DNA from: Diatrype stigma
Lineage: Eukaryota; Ascomycota; Sordariomycetes; Xylariales; Diatrypaceae
DNA length: 64,000 nucleotides
Reading direction: 5' to 3'
Assembly (NCBI GenBank): GCA_022225965.2
Contig: JAKJXP020000014.1
Span: 310,001 to 374,000 of the forward strand
Positions 1-10,800 of the stretch are shown in pieces; position 1 is the first letter of the stretch; each line of letters starts with the position of its first letter. The translations under genes and the position numbers were made by a program. The notes beneath the pieces are model-generated. The model was not told the DNA's origin. It did no database searches and was given only the letters and a program-made list of their open reading frames with translations.

Positions 1-70
1 GCAGTTCTCCAGCGGCGACCCTACCTTCAGTGTCGAGAAGCTTCTCGAAGAGAGCGAGAAGCTGGGCTGA
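1..70 (+). CDS. 3' end of an unidentified gene (partial)
   Basis: The frame starting at base 2 is open and ends in TGA at 68-70. It gives about 22 residues ending SVEKLLEESEKLG. The window opens with gcag, so a splice acceptor may sit at bases 2-4 and the final exon may begin at base 5. The residues are acidic and helix-like and too few to assign a family. The gene faces the acyl-CoA synthetase gene tail to tail. Calling it coding rests on the open frame and the clean stop; it could be chance. Confidence 0.4.
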   Translation, partial: QFSSGDPTFSVEKLLEESEKLG

Positions 71-638
71 TGATCCTGTTCCTTGGCCCTGGAGTTCTCG
101 CCGCTCCCCAGCTGGGTAGGCCGGGTCGAGGTGCGGGCGAGCCCAGGGCGGGAGAGTTAGAAGGGGGAGAAATCGAGCGAGCGAACGAGCGAGCATGCAA
201 GGCTTCTGCCGTTTTGAGACCGAGACGAAATCACATACCGGAGGTGGTATGTAAGAAAACCACATGCACGGGAGGAATGATGCATGCCTGCAGAGCTTCA
301 CAGACGGTGCCTAGGTCAAGTAGTTTAGGTCCACGAACTTTACAGTCTTTACTGGATAGGGGGGCGAAAAGGCCGCCCTCCTAGCTGTCATTCTGTCCTT
401 GTACAATAGCTGGGTGGTTCGGCGGTATAAAATAGCCCGAACATACCTACATATATACCAAAATGTACAGTATTCACAATCTACATCATTAAACCGCTCT
501 ATCGCTCGCTCGCTCGCTCGTCCTTTCCTCTCACACTTACTGCCGCACGCACATCTCACTATGATCTTAAGTATCCAACCGTGCCATATCTAATCGCCCG
601 TCCTCCCATTCATCCACCAGCCACATTCGATAGCTGCT
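71..638. other. convergent intergenic region with GAGC/GCTC repeats
   Basis: This is the 3' region between two convergent genes. A (GAGC)n-like stretch near 174-196 and a (GCTC)n stretch near 501-521 are complementary and could pair in a transcript. A short hairpin with a 7-base stem lies at 233-252. I see no gene in it. Confidence 0.5.
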
Positions 639-2808
639 TTACAGCTTCGCCCCGGAGGCGATATCCTCCTTCTTCGCCAGGTCCTTGAGCACGCGCCGCA
701 GCAGCTTGCCGCTGGCGTTCTTGGGGATCTCGTCGACGAAGCGCACGCCGCCCCGCAGGCGCTTGTGCTGCGCGACCTTGGCGTCCAGCCAGGCGACGAT
801 CTCGGCCGCCTTCTCGGCCGTGCGCGGCGCCCCGGGCTTCAGCACCAGGTACGCCCGCGGCACCTCGGTCTCGCGCTGCCGGTCGTGGGCCGGGATCACG
901 CACGCGTCCGCGATCTCATCGTGGCCCAGGAGGAGGCCCTCGAGCTCGGCGGGCGCAACTTGGAATCCCTCTGTTGTTGTTTGACGAGCTCGAGGTTAGC
1001 TTTGCTTGGTCAAATCTGCGCGCAGAGCTGGCTGCTTGTTTTCTTCTTCGTATATGGTCTCCCCTCCCCGGCAGGCGGGGTAAGCCCAGAAGTATTTCAA
1101 GTTCACTTTCTTAGGGGGGGGATTCAGGTCATAGCAACACTCACTGTACTTGATCAGCTCCTTAAGCCGGTCCGTGATGTAGAAGTTGCCCCGCGCGTCG
1201 ACGTAGGCGATGTCGCCGGTCCGGAAGAAGCCGTCCTCGCTGAACGTGTCCTTCTGCAGGTCGGGCCGGTTCAGGTAGCCGGGGAACACGTTGGGCCCGC
1301 GCGCCCAGAGCTCGCCCTCCTGGCCCCGCGGCAGCTCGTTGCCGTCGAGGTCCACGATCTTGGCCTCCAGGTTCGGCAGCAGCTTGCCGACCGACCCGTT
1401 GAACCGCTTCCAGTCGACGAGCGACGCCTTGGTCAGCGTCGGCGCCGTCTCCGACAGCCCGTACCCCTGCATGATGGGGATCGTCAGGCGCTCCCACACG
1501 ATCTCGACCTGCCGTGCGCGCACACGCAAGATGCGGATCAGTCACGCCGTCATGTCATGGTGCTTTGGAAGCCGTTTAGGCATAACTAGGGGTGGTTTCC
1601 TTGATGTGGGTGACTTACCAAGTCCTTGCCTAGCGGCGCAGCACCAGAGTTCATCCATTTCATGCTCGACAGGTCGAACTTCGAGACGACGGGGTGCTTG
1701 GCCAATGCCAGTACTACGGGTGGCGGAACCGACGCGTACGTTATCCCGAAATCCTGGATCACCTTGCAGGCCTTCTCCAGATCGAACTTGGGGAGCACAA
1801 TCACTTGTATGCCCATTCGTATCCCTTGCAGCACGATGCAAGTCAGACCCTAATCACGTACAGGAAAGGATTAGCTAACACAATGAATGACATGCCATGC
1901 CATGCCACGCCCCGACCCTCTCTATGTTTACGGGGAGCTGGCGAACGGTGGGGCAACCGTCAATGAAGGACCTGCTTTGTTTGCTTGCTTACATAGACAT
2001 GGAAGAACGGCAGGATCGCCAATTGCTTATCGCCCTTGCCATCCAGCCCTCCCGTGGAACTCAGCCCGTTGAACGTGTCCATGTACACGAGCTGCTCCAG
2101 GTTGGCGACGATGTTGTAGTGGGTGAGCGGGACGCCCTTGGGCAGGCCCGTGGTCCCCGAGCTATAGACTATGAACGCGGCGTCGCGCTTGGGGTCCACG
2201 CCCGCGGGTCTCGCCGTGCCCGTGCCGCTGCCGCTGCCGCTGCCGCGGATCTCCGTGAAGTGCTTGAACCGGCCCGAGGGGTCGCGCCCGTCGCCGACGA
2301 GGATGACGCGCTCCTCGGGGATGCCGGCGGCCCTGGCGGCCTCCAGAGCGACCTCCAGGAACGGCAGCTGCGTCGCGATGCCCTTGGCCCGGGAGTCCTT
2401 CATCTGGAAGGCCAGCTCCTTGGCCGTGTAGGCCGGGTTGGCGGTCGAGGCGGCGCCGCCGGCCCAGTGCGCGCCGAAGAACACCGGCGCGTAGTCGATG
2501 GTGTTGGGCGTGAAGAAGCCCAGCACGTCGCCCTTCGCGAAGCCCCATGCCGACTGGAGCCCCTGGCCGAACGCGATCGAGGTGCTCTTCACCTGGGCCC
2601 AGGTGTACGAGCGGCCCGTGTCCGGGTCTGTGTAGATCTCTGTGGCGACGTTCAGTCTATGTGTTCTGGAGGAAGCAGGGCTGGGGATAGGATAGGGGCT
2701 GGTCATACCTTTATCATCTGGAAAGCTCTTGTTCTTTCCCTCGAATAAGTACGTCCATAAGTCTACTTCGGGGAGCTGTAGATCTGGGAGGAGCGATTTG
2801 ATCACCAT
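639..2808 (-). CDS. peroxisomal 4-coumarate-CoA ligase-like acyl-CoA synthetase
   Basis: This is an ANL-superfamily adenylating enzyme that activates an aromatic or fatty acid as an acyl-AMP and then an acyl-CoA. There are five exons: 2808-2709, 2639-1993, 1849-1619, 1508-1145 and 970-639. All four introns are GT-AG and keep frame, giving 557 residues, normal for 4CL proteins. Motifs in order are SSGTTGLPKG (about 193-202), FFHVYG, MQGYGLSE, FRTGD, ITDRLKELIKYKG and PKNASGK with the catalytic Lys near 536. The protein ends SGAKL, and AKL is a canonical PTS1 signal, so a peroxisomal location is expected. The start at MVIKSLLPDL was chosen because the family normally begins shortly before the P-x-x-x-L-W-x-Y/F segment; an upstream in-frame start at 2832 would add eight residues. 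The substrate cannot be read from sequence: phenylacetate, coumarate-like or medium-chain acids are all possible. Confidence 0.93.
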
Positions 2809-3856
2809 GGTGACTACGATATGACAAGACACGGCACGACACGTATGGGGATATAGTATAACACGGCTCTATGGCGGGAGTCTGGAGAGAGGGCGGGACG
2901 ATCTATACTCTCTGGAAATCAAATGCTATATACTCCAACTGCGCGGCAAGGTGAGTTTGGAAAAGGACGAAGACCAGTCGAGATAAAGACGGTGTCTGTT
3001 TATAGCTAGAGTTCTCCAGCTACTGGGATGGATCTAGCTGATTGACTAAAGTAGCTTTGCGAGTTCGAAGTTTATAATTTACGCGTTGGCTATCACTAGT
3101 AGTACCTGAACCGACGGCGCATTCTGCGAGCAAGTACAATCTATCGGTGAGGCACGTCTTGTGATTTATCAGCGTCGACGAAGATACATACACAGTAGTA
3201 AGTACATAACAGAGAGGGGCCAGATACGGCAGTGAACCTCGGGAATACCCACACTCTCGGGGCCAGTTCCAGTCCCCAGGAGGTTTGGCCCGAGGCCGCC
3301 CCACCGGCTTCGTGGGGTAGCGGTATGTAACCTGATGAGCTATTCCTTACGTAGGTACTTCGTAGTTTGTTAGCATTTCAGTATTTGGGGATTTTGGTAG
3401 CAGTTACCGCAGTTGCCAGAGCGAAGCATTCAGCATTGTTCCAGGTTCCCCAACAATGCGGAGGCTTTGGAGCTAGCCCCAGAGGAGCCAGTCTAGTAGG
3501 TAGTCAGCCAAGTTCGTTCTATGAGGGTTCTACAGGTACTTGTACCAGTTAACTACATGTAGCAACCGGTCTACCTAGGCTGCTAGGCTCATAGCTACTA
3601 CGGTATCTACATAGTCCTGATGCAACAACTTATCACCCAGTACTTACTTCACTACCGCTGCGAAGAAATGCTCGCTGAGCGCGGCTTATCATGAACGGTG
3701 AATAACTACATATGTAGGTATCTATCAGATCTATCGATTCAAATAAACATGTATACCCAAAGATGTGCCCTCGTATGCCCGCCCCGCTAGTGAAACCTCC
3801 CAGGGTATCTACAAACTCCCAGATATAACTATTGTACGCAAGAAACAAAACAGATA
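2809..3856. promoter_or_regulatory. upstream region of the acyl-CoA synthetase gene
   Basis: About 1 kb separates the start of the synthetase gene from the 3' end of the lipase gene, both on the minus strand. The part near 2870-2935 has TATA-like AT runs on the minus strand and may hold the core promoter. Short open frames here have no coding character that I can recognise. Confidence 0.4.
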
Positions 3857-6007
3857 CTAGGACGAGTCGCTGCTCCAATCGTCACTCTCTACCTCGGATT
3901 TTCCCTCTCCAGGTACCCAGGCGGGCACATTTTCGCAGCCATGCGGGACCCTGCATTTCTCTCTGACGTTGCAGGTTTTCCATAGCACGTCACGGAGTTC
4001 AGTGAATATCTGATCGACTGCATCCATGGCCCAGATCACGTCGAGGTGTTCGTAGTCGGGCAGTATCTTGCTATGGACGACTTTGAGATGTGGTTCCCGC
4101 CCATTGGCGAAGCGTCGTAACAGTTTGCCCCCATCGACAAGCTGATCTTTACCGGCAACCCACAGTGCGAAGGGACACACTTGTTCGTTGTACCATGCAG
4201 TCGAGCCTTTCGGCTTCCTCTTGTGGTGGCTTTGGAGCTTCTCCGAGGTGGCAGATTCAGCAGGATGATCGGCTATGGAGGCCAAAGGTCCATCCGTACC
4301 ATCCTCTCGTTCCTCGGTGCGCGACTGCTCCCTTGTCTGTAGGATGCATTTGTGGTTGGCGAAGCACTCTCGCCCTAGCCACCAGCGCATCGATTCCGAG
4401 CTGACATAGACGGGCGCGAACTGAAACATCCGATCCCTCAGACGGCGATCCCATCGCCTGTCTGACCAGTCGAACATGAACGAGAAAACCTTATAGCCGA
4501 GCCACCCGTATATTCTAGCCGGCAACACCGAGTGCATTGTCATCATGAAAGGGATGAAGGCATGAATCCCGAACATGAGTCGGAAGACTGCCGGCGTTAT
4601 GACGCGCATGAATTTGAAATACATTTTGCCGATCAGCGGCCCAGCATACGCGGCAGGGGCGAGCGCGCAGAAGACTGTAAGCTTCTCTCCTATATCGGGC
4701 CGCTGCTCTTTGGCGAGGGCCACCAGGGTCTGCGTTGTTCCCTGGGAGTGGCATATCAACCCGGTCTTCTCAAATCCGGTCTCGTACAGGACACGAGATA
4801 TTAGGGCTGGCAGGTCGAAGACACCCATTTGCCGAATGTTCCAGCACCACATTCGGGGGTCTGCATAGTCTAGCAATACATGCTTTGGCTTGAACCCACA
4901 TCTGTTGTTTCCTAGCCAGACGTCGTACCCAGCTTTGCAGAGATAAAATGCAAGGGAGTCGTCATCGTTGACGCAGTACGAACCCGCGCTCTGGAGAAGG
5001 CCGGGCATCAACAGTACGGGGAACTTAGGCTTTTGTTCCGAGTCCTTCCGTCTTGTCTTGTTCTCTCCGGTGAAGAGGTCCGGTTGTCTATACGACCTCT
5101 CTTCGTCGTTCAGTTTCGTATAACTCTTGGGATCGTAAACGTGCCACAGGTCTATGATGAAGCCGTCCTCGGTTTGGACTTCTAATTCTTCTACGTCGAG
5201 CCCGACTCGGCGGGCATAATACCCTGCGTCGCAGACACCCGGATCCGGTCCGCCTTCGGTCGGGAAGAATTTGTCGTCGGTACGTGAATGCTCGTCGTCC
5301 GCCGTAGCCCCTGTTTGCGACCCCCTTCTTCTCCATAGCCTCTCCTGCTCCTTTTGTATATCATTCCTCCTGGCTTCTTCTTCGTAGAACGGCCTCTGGG
5401 CATCCGGATCGCGGCCAGTCATTCGCACCCAAACGTTGGAGCAAACAAGGGGTATGCTTGTGAATAGGGCACCGAGTACGATGACGCCCAGAAATGCTGC
5501 ACTGAGGAAAAAGGAGGAAATCCGGAACAACATGCATTGTATATTTCGCATCGTAGACGGTGGTCCGTACAGAGGTAATGGCGGAAACAGGGGGTTTGTG
5601 TGGCTCGGTGGCATAGTTCTCTGTAAGGAACCGCCACTTGATCTTTGTATTGCTTTGCCATTCGTATGAGGTGCCACAGTAAACTCGTCGTTGGATGTGT
5701 CGTCATCTACATCCTCGACTGGTTGCTCAGTAAGGGAATTATGGGACAATTCTTCTTTTAACACGTTCAATTTGTGTGCTTCTTCCAACGGAACTCCCGG
5801 CAACCTGCTCCCATCAGCGGTGACGATGATGGGATCATGTGGCGTAACAAAGCGAGCCTCGACGGCGACTGCGTCCGGGTGTTCTTGGTTCTGCACTGCT
5901 TGATGTGACAGTTTTTCGGACTGCTGGGCATATTCTATAGCGGCCTGGGCAGTGGGCACATCAGACGGCAGCGATCCGGATCGCCGTTTATCGAGGTCGA
6001 CAGTCAT
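3857..6007 (-). CDS. membrane-anchored steryl ester hydrolase / acid lipase (Tgl1/Yeh1-Yeh2 type)
   Basis: This single-exon gene encodes 716 residues of the alpha/beta-hydrolase AB-lipase family, which hydrolyses steryl esters and triacylglycerols in lipid particles or at the plasma membrane. A variable, acidic N-terminal region (1-155) is followed by one hydrophobic membrane segment at about 161-190. The lipase domain runs from about 257: the family motif PGLLQSAGSY with NDDDSLAF lies near 335-355, LGNNRCG near 365-371, and the nucleophile elbow CHSQG has Ser421. Asp621 or Asp625 in VAGKDQLVD and His653 in YEHLD fit the rest of the triad. A polar insertion at about 556-600 separates the cap from the C-terminal part, and the tail is Ser/Asp-rich. 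A GTAAGT donor in the leader (6129-6134, minus strand) suggests an intron in the 5' UTR. Paralogue identity (Tgl1, Yeh1 or Yeh2) is not settled. Confidence 0.9.
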   Translation of the reverse strand: MTVDLDKRRSGSLPSDVPTAQAAIEYAQQSEKLSHQAVQNQEHPDAVAVEARFVTPHDPIIVTADGSRLPGVPLEEAHKLNVLKEELSHNSLTEQPVEDVDDDTSNDEFTVAPHTNGKAIQRSSGGSLQRTMPPSHTNPLFPPLPLYGPPSTMRNIQCMLFRISSFFLSAAFLGVIVLGALFTSIPLVCSNVWVRMTGRDPDAQRPFYEEEARRNDIQKEQERLWRRRGSQTGATADDEHSRTDDKFFPTEGGPDPGVCDAGYYARRVGLDVEELEVQTEDGFIIDLWHVYDPKSYTKLNDEERSYRQPDLFTGENKTRRKDSEQKPKFPVLLMPGLLQSAGSYCVNDDDSLAFYLCKAGYDVWLGNNRCGFKPKHVLLDYADPRMWCWNIRQMGVFDLPALISRVLYETGFEKTGLICHSQGTTQTLVALAKEQRPDIGEKLTVFCALAPAAYAGPLIGKMYFKFMRVITPAVFRLMFGIHAFIPFMMTMHSVLPARIYGWLGYKVFSFMFDWSDRRWDRRLRDRMFQFAPVYVSSESMRWWLGRECFANHKCILQTREQSRTEEREDGTDGPLASIADHPAESATSEKLQSHHKRKPKGSTAWYNEQVCPFALWVAGKDQLVDGGKLLRRFANGREPHLKVVHSKILPDYEHLDVIWAMDAVDQIFTELRDVLWKTCNVREKCRVPHGCENVPAWVPGEGKSEVESDDWSSDSS

Positions 6008-7830
6008 AGTAGTGAGTAGTCGCTCTTTGCGATGGCTCCTATCGCCCTTGCGCAGGTATAGATCCGAATTATAGGGGCTGAGCGAGACTGTGCCGGATAA
6101 TGGCGAATCTGGTGGGATGCTCAGAACAACTTACAATAAGGAAGAAGAAGAGCAGGCGCCTCCTGCGTATATATGCGCCGGCTACCTCCTTCCTAGGCAG
6201 CATGCAATTCTAGGTCTACTTAAGAACGTGAACGTCACAGGTTGGTTTTTGTGAGTCTTCCTAGTTTTCTTTAACTCCGGTACTATCGAGCCTAGGTTGT
6301 CCGGGCTGCAACAGCCAGCGAATGGCTGCAATCTTCCACCCCCCGATAGGCACAAAGGCCTAGAGATCAAAGTGATAGCGCCCGATCTTAAAATTTTAGA
6401 TGAGATTCGCTTTTCTTAGATCCACGCGACAGATGCGCAATCGCAAACATTGAACAGGGAAATGGGCGCGGAACGGGACAGACCCACATGCTTAGGCGCC
6501 ATAGTGGAAGGAATGCACAACGACGTCATGCGCTCAGCTACCTATTCAGCCGTCCTGAAGCATGCAGCCACCTTGAAGTTCTTCGCTAGCTTTACCGAAT
6601 AAGGAGCGCGAACTCGAGGTTTCCTCCATGTTTTCAGGTTTGTTTTCAGGTTCCATCTGTGATTATCTCTGCGGTATGCCTCAGGCGAGAGACAATATGA
6701 CAATATGCTCTTGGGGGCCAAAAGGTCTGGTGACACCGGTGGTCGATAGATATGGACAGATTGAGAGCCCCCTATGCCCCTGAACCTTGTTTGACATATG
6801 AAGTTCCATGTCGCTCAGCATGGCGACTTGCAGTGGAACTCGACTCATAGCCAACGGAAGAACATGCATCTTCATCTTGCAGGGATGGGAAATGTGTGTA
6901 ATGTCTGCGAGTGTGGCGTTGACTACCTACATATGCAAGAAAATGACACATGGGCAGAATGGGACGGGATGGGTTCTCTACATAAGTACCTAGGTAGTAT
7001 AGAATGGGACTAAACTTTGAAGAGATTCAGGAAGACTTGAATAACTCGAACAGGGTCGGGCCACATGGAGGATTAAGGTTCCCTACATACTTAGATAAGC
7101 ATTCTCTATATATCATGTCTGCTCGAATTATATTGTCCCATTTAATCAGTCAAGTAGCAGTAGTGATGATATGAAAACCAAGAAGCATGCGGTACTCCAA
7201 TTGGCTAGACCAGTTTGTTGAAGGCTGCCACCTATCATCTCATGAAGTCTTACCTAGATACCCGGGCTAATTTCACCTTACAATCTGCTCCACGTTGTTG
7301 GATCTCAAAGAACACTTAGAGCTTACCTGGTAGGTACCTAGTAACTGGCCTTGAGGCTTGCAGCCTGAGGGTGTGTTGGCATGCATGCAAGCTTAGGTAA
7401 GTAAGCCTAACAGTTCACTAGCCGCACAGGCGATTGTGCGGACCTCGGCCAAATGCCTAGTTCATGGAACTTAGGAAGCTGCATGTGTACACACCATGCT
7501 GTATTGTATGTAGTATTATACAATAAATACCTACGCAGCTGCTACGGTACCAAAACCATACACACCGAAAGTGGGCATCCAAGAAGCCGATATTTATATT
7601 CGAACTCCTCAACCGGGGCCGAGTAGTGGTAGAGACGTGAGCAAAGCAGCCCGGATCACTATAGGATCTTGCTGGTCTTCCCCAGAACGACGTCGGTATC
7701 GAGTCGTCGGTTGTATTTAAGCTTCAGAGCTGCCGCGTGCCAGAGTGCCCACGACCTCGTTGATGGAGCATCCCCAACTACCTTAGTATAGGCAATTGCC
7801 AGCGAGCGAGCGGAACAGCACATCGTGGCA
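6008..7830. promoter_or_regulatory. divergent intergenic region between the lipase gene and pex6
   Basis: This 1.8-kb stretch lies between the divergent starts of the lipase gene (minus) and pex6 (plus). It has a likely 5' UTR intron of the lipase gene near 6050-6134 and several TACCTAGG-type palindromes, for example 7329-7345. I find no supportable gene in it. Confidence 0.5.
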
Positions 7831-10800
7831 ATGGCAGCACAGCCGCTGAGAGGATTGATGTCGCATCGCAAGCGCAGGAGGAGGCGAAGGCAGGACAAGC
7901 CGGCAATCTCTGCGAGACTGGTCCTAGACGATCATGTGAAGGGCGACGTCGGCATTCTCTCTGACGACCTCTTCGTGGACCTATTCCCCCATCTACAAGA
8001 CGGTAAGCAACCACCCAGCAATCTCACCTCATACATGGTAGCATACATGTAATAGAGTCGCATTCCAGTTCGCATTCCAGTTCTAACTAGAGATTGCCCC
8101 TAACATAGACCGGCCGACCGAAGCCGACCCCAACCAACCGCCCGAAATTCAACACATTGCCATCGCGCCGTGGGCGCCCAGCTCCAGTCCTCAGCAGACC
8201 AGCTGGACGGTTGTCCCTATCTTGAAATCTACCGCCCTTGCCCACTCGACCCTCCAGTTCTCTCCTTCATCCCTAGCCCTGCAGAGCTTTGCGATAAATC
8301 TCCAACGAATTGCCCCCTCCAAGCTTTCCAGCCACAGTCGAAGTGGCATTGAGATTCTCATTCTTGATGTGGTGCCTTTGCCACTGGACACCATCTTCAT
8401 AAGTCTCGAGAGTGATCTTGTCAAGAGGCTGGAAAATGGCGAGGGCACTTTCTTCAGGGAGCATCCGGCTGCAGGGGGCAAATCTACGGCGAGCTCGGAG
8501 ACTCCCACGGCCAAACTGATGGCTGCACTACGCGTAGCGCTAGGGACACTGAACGTTGTTCATGACGGAGATTTGTTTCCCCTCCCATTGCCACCGCATT
8601 CAGTAACACATGTTCCTCCAGCTCCTGGCAAGGTCACACTTTGTGAGCCAGTGGCACAAGGTGTCTTACACCCGAGTACCAAAATTATCTTGACAAGAGG
8701 CCACAGTCAATCCAAACAAGATCGAAAATCTATCAGGACAGCGCAGGCCTTGAATGGGGTGGGCCAAAGCGACGACGATGGGGACGATACTGCCAATGAT
8801 CAGTTCTACTCTGCTGCTGAAGAGAGATACAAGACAGATGAGCCGGACAGCACTATCGACTCAGTGACGGAGACTGAAACGGAAATATCTGAAGCTGAAA
8901 ATGAGGACGAACTCTCAGACGATTCGATGGATGAGATGATCTCGCTCCAAGCTCCCGCTCTACCAACTACCAATGCTAGCGGTATCTCTACGATACAGCC
9001 GGGGACTCCCATGACTATAGGGCGGGGAAGGAAAAACAATGGAATCACTTCACCCGGCTCCGTATTTTCTGGTTTCACGGCAACAACTGCCCGACCTGAT
9101 CGTCCCAAGGGCCGCCTATTCAAGGCTCATGGTCTGATGCGCTCCATTGCACCCGATCTTCTGCATCCAAAGCCAGTAGCTGAAGATGATGAAGAAGCTC
9201 GTGTCTACGTTGATATCACGTCTCTGACAAGGATTGGCTGTTTTTCCGGAGACTGGGTACGAATGGAGGTTGCAGAAGAGCCGCCGGCGAACGGTGTAGG
9301 TCTTTTTGGTCTTGGAAGCTTTGGACAGTCCGCGGTGGAGGAATCAGCGTGGCGCCCTGTCAAAGTGTTTGGCCTCCCAGAGGGTTACTCCCAGCGACCG
9401 ATGACCAGGATCCCTAGCTCTAAACACGATCCTAATGCCCGGAAGTTCTCCTTCTTTGAATCTCAAATTCAGAAGCCGGCAAGTCCTGGAGCCTACATGT
9501 CTCCTTTACTCCTTGCAAACTTAGAGAACACACCTTACGTTCGTTTGTCGCCGCTCAAGAGACTGGGCTATCCCCCAAAGCCCGGTCAGTCTAAGATCAC
9601 TGGAGCTTCGCGTCCCCCTTACGCCAAGAGTGTCACTATACAGCAAATTCGGACCCCGGTCTCATCCGAAAGGGCGCTCCAGACCGCAATCTTGGGTGGG
9701 TTGAAAAGTCATTTTGCCCGGAGCATACGGGTCGTCAAGTCAGGGGATCTTGTTGGCATCCCGATCGATAGCCAACTTGGCAGAGCTCTTCAAGAAGCCC
9801 CCAGTGCGAGCGATGGAGTCGCCGTTGATGATCTTTTAGGTATAGTAGCCTCTATCAAGAATAGCAGCGGCGCCGCCTCCAAGCCCGATGGCGTTGCCTG
9901 GTTCAGAATTAGCCATGTTGCTCGGCAAAAAATGGAAATTCCTGAGGAAGAGGAGGAAGAGGACATTTGGGGTGGGGTTGCCTGTGTCGATAGTGCCTCG
10001 ACCCAGATCGCTCAGTCTGGTAGTGATGTCAGTGCCATCCCTGGGACCAAAGACAGCAACTGGCCGGCGTACCTGGGGATTGAAGTGGCACCCCCGACCA
10101 ACCCAACTGTCCCTAGTTCAGCTGTTCAACGGCAAACTAGCAGAATCACCTCACCTCTCCGGAGACGACTGAGAGAGCTCATGGCTGCGGCAACAAGCAA
10201 GCGCGCCATTCATTTGAACATCCCCCCTATAGCAATTCTACTCCTCTCGACCCAACGGAATATTGGAAAAGCAACTACTGCTACGAATGCCTGCTCAGAC
10301 ATCGGCCTTCATACATTCACGATTGATGCTTATGACGTTGTCAATGAAGGCGGAGCAGGGGGTAGTGACGTCAAAACGGAAGGCCTTCTCAAAGCTCGTG
10401 CAGAGCGCGCTATGAGTTGCGGGTCGGACTGTTGTGCTTTACTGATTCGACATATCGAAGCGTTCACAGCAGATAGGATGGTCACGGCAGTCAAAGAGAT
10501 ACTCGAAAGCTCTAGGGTTATTATCGCGACGACTACTGAGGTCGACAAGATACCTGACGGCGTGCGTGGCCTCTTCACGCACGAACTCGAAATGAGCGCC
10601 CCGGACGAAGGTGAACGTGAAGGCATTCTACGTACCATTATAGATGGTCGGGGTGTAATTCTGGCCCCTGAGATTGAGCTAAGCAGTGTCGCCCTCAAGA
10701 CTGCCGCTCTAGTAGCTGGAGATTTAGTAGACGTTGTGGAACGCGCAGTCGTTGCGCAACGCGCACGCCTCGAAGCTCTATCAGAAAGAGCTTCAGGGGA

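Noticed and set aside
765..1589. Plus-strand open frame of 274 codons
   Set aside because: It is antisense to the acyl-CoA synthetase exons and runs through that gene's introns.
6798..7013. Short overlapping plus-strand frames near 6.8-7.0 kb
   Set aside because: They are short, lack motifs and lie in the divergent promoter region of the lipase gene and pex6.
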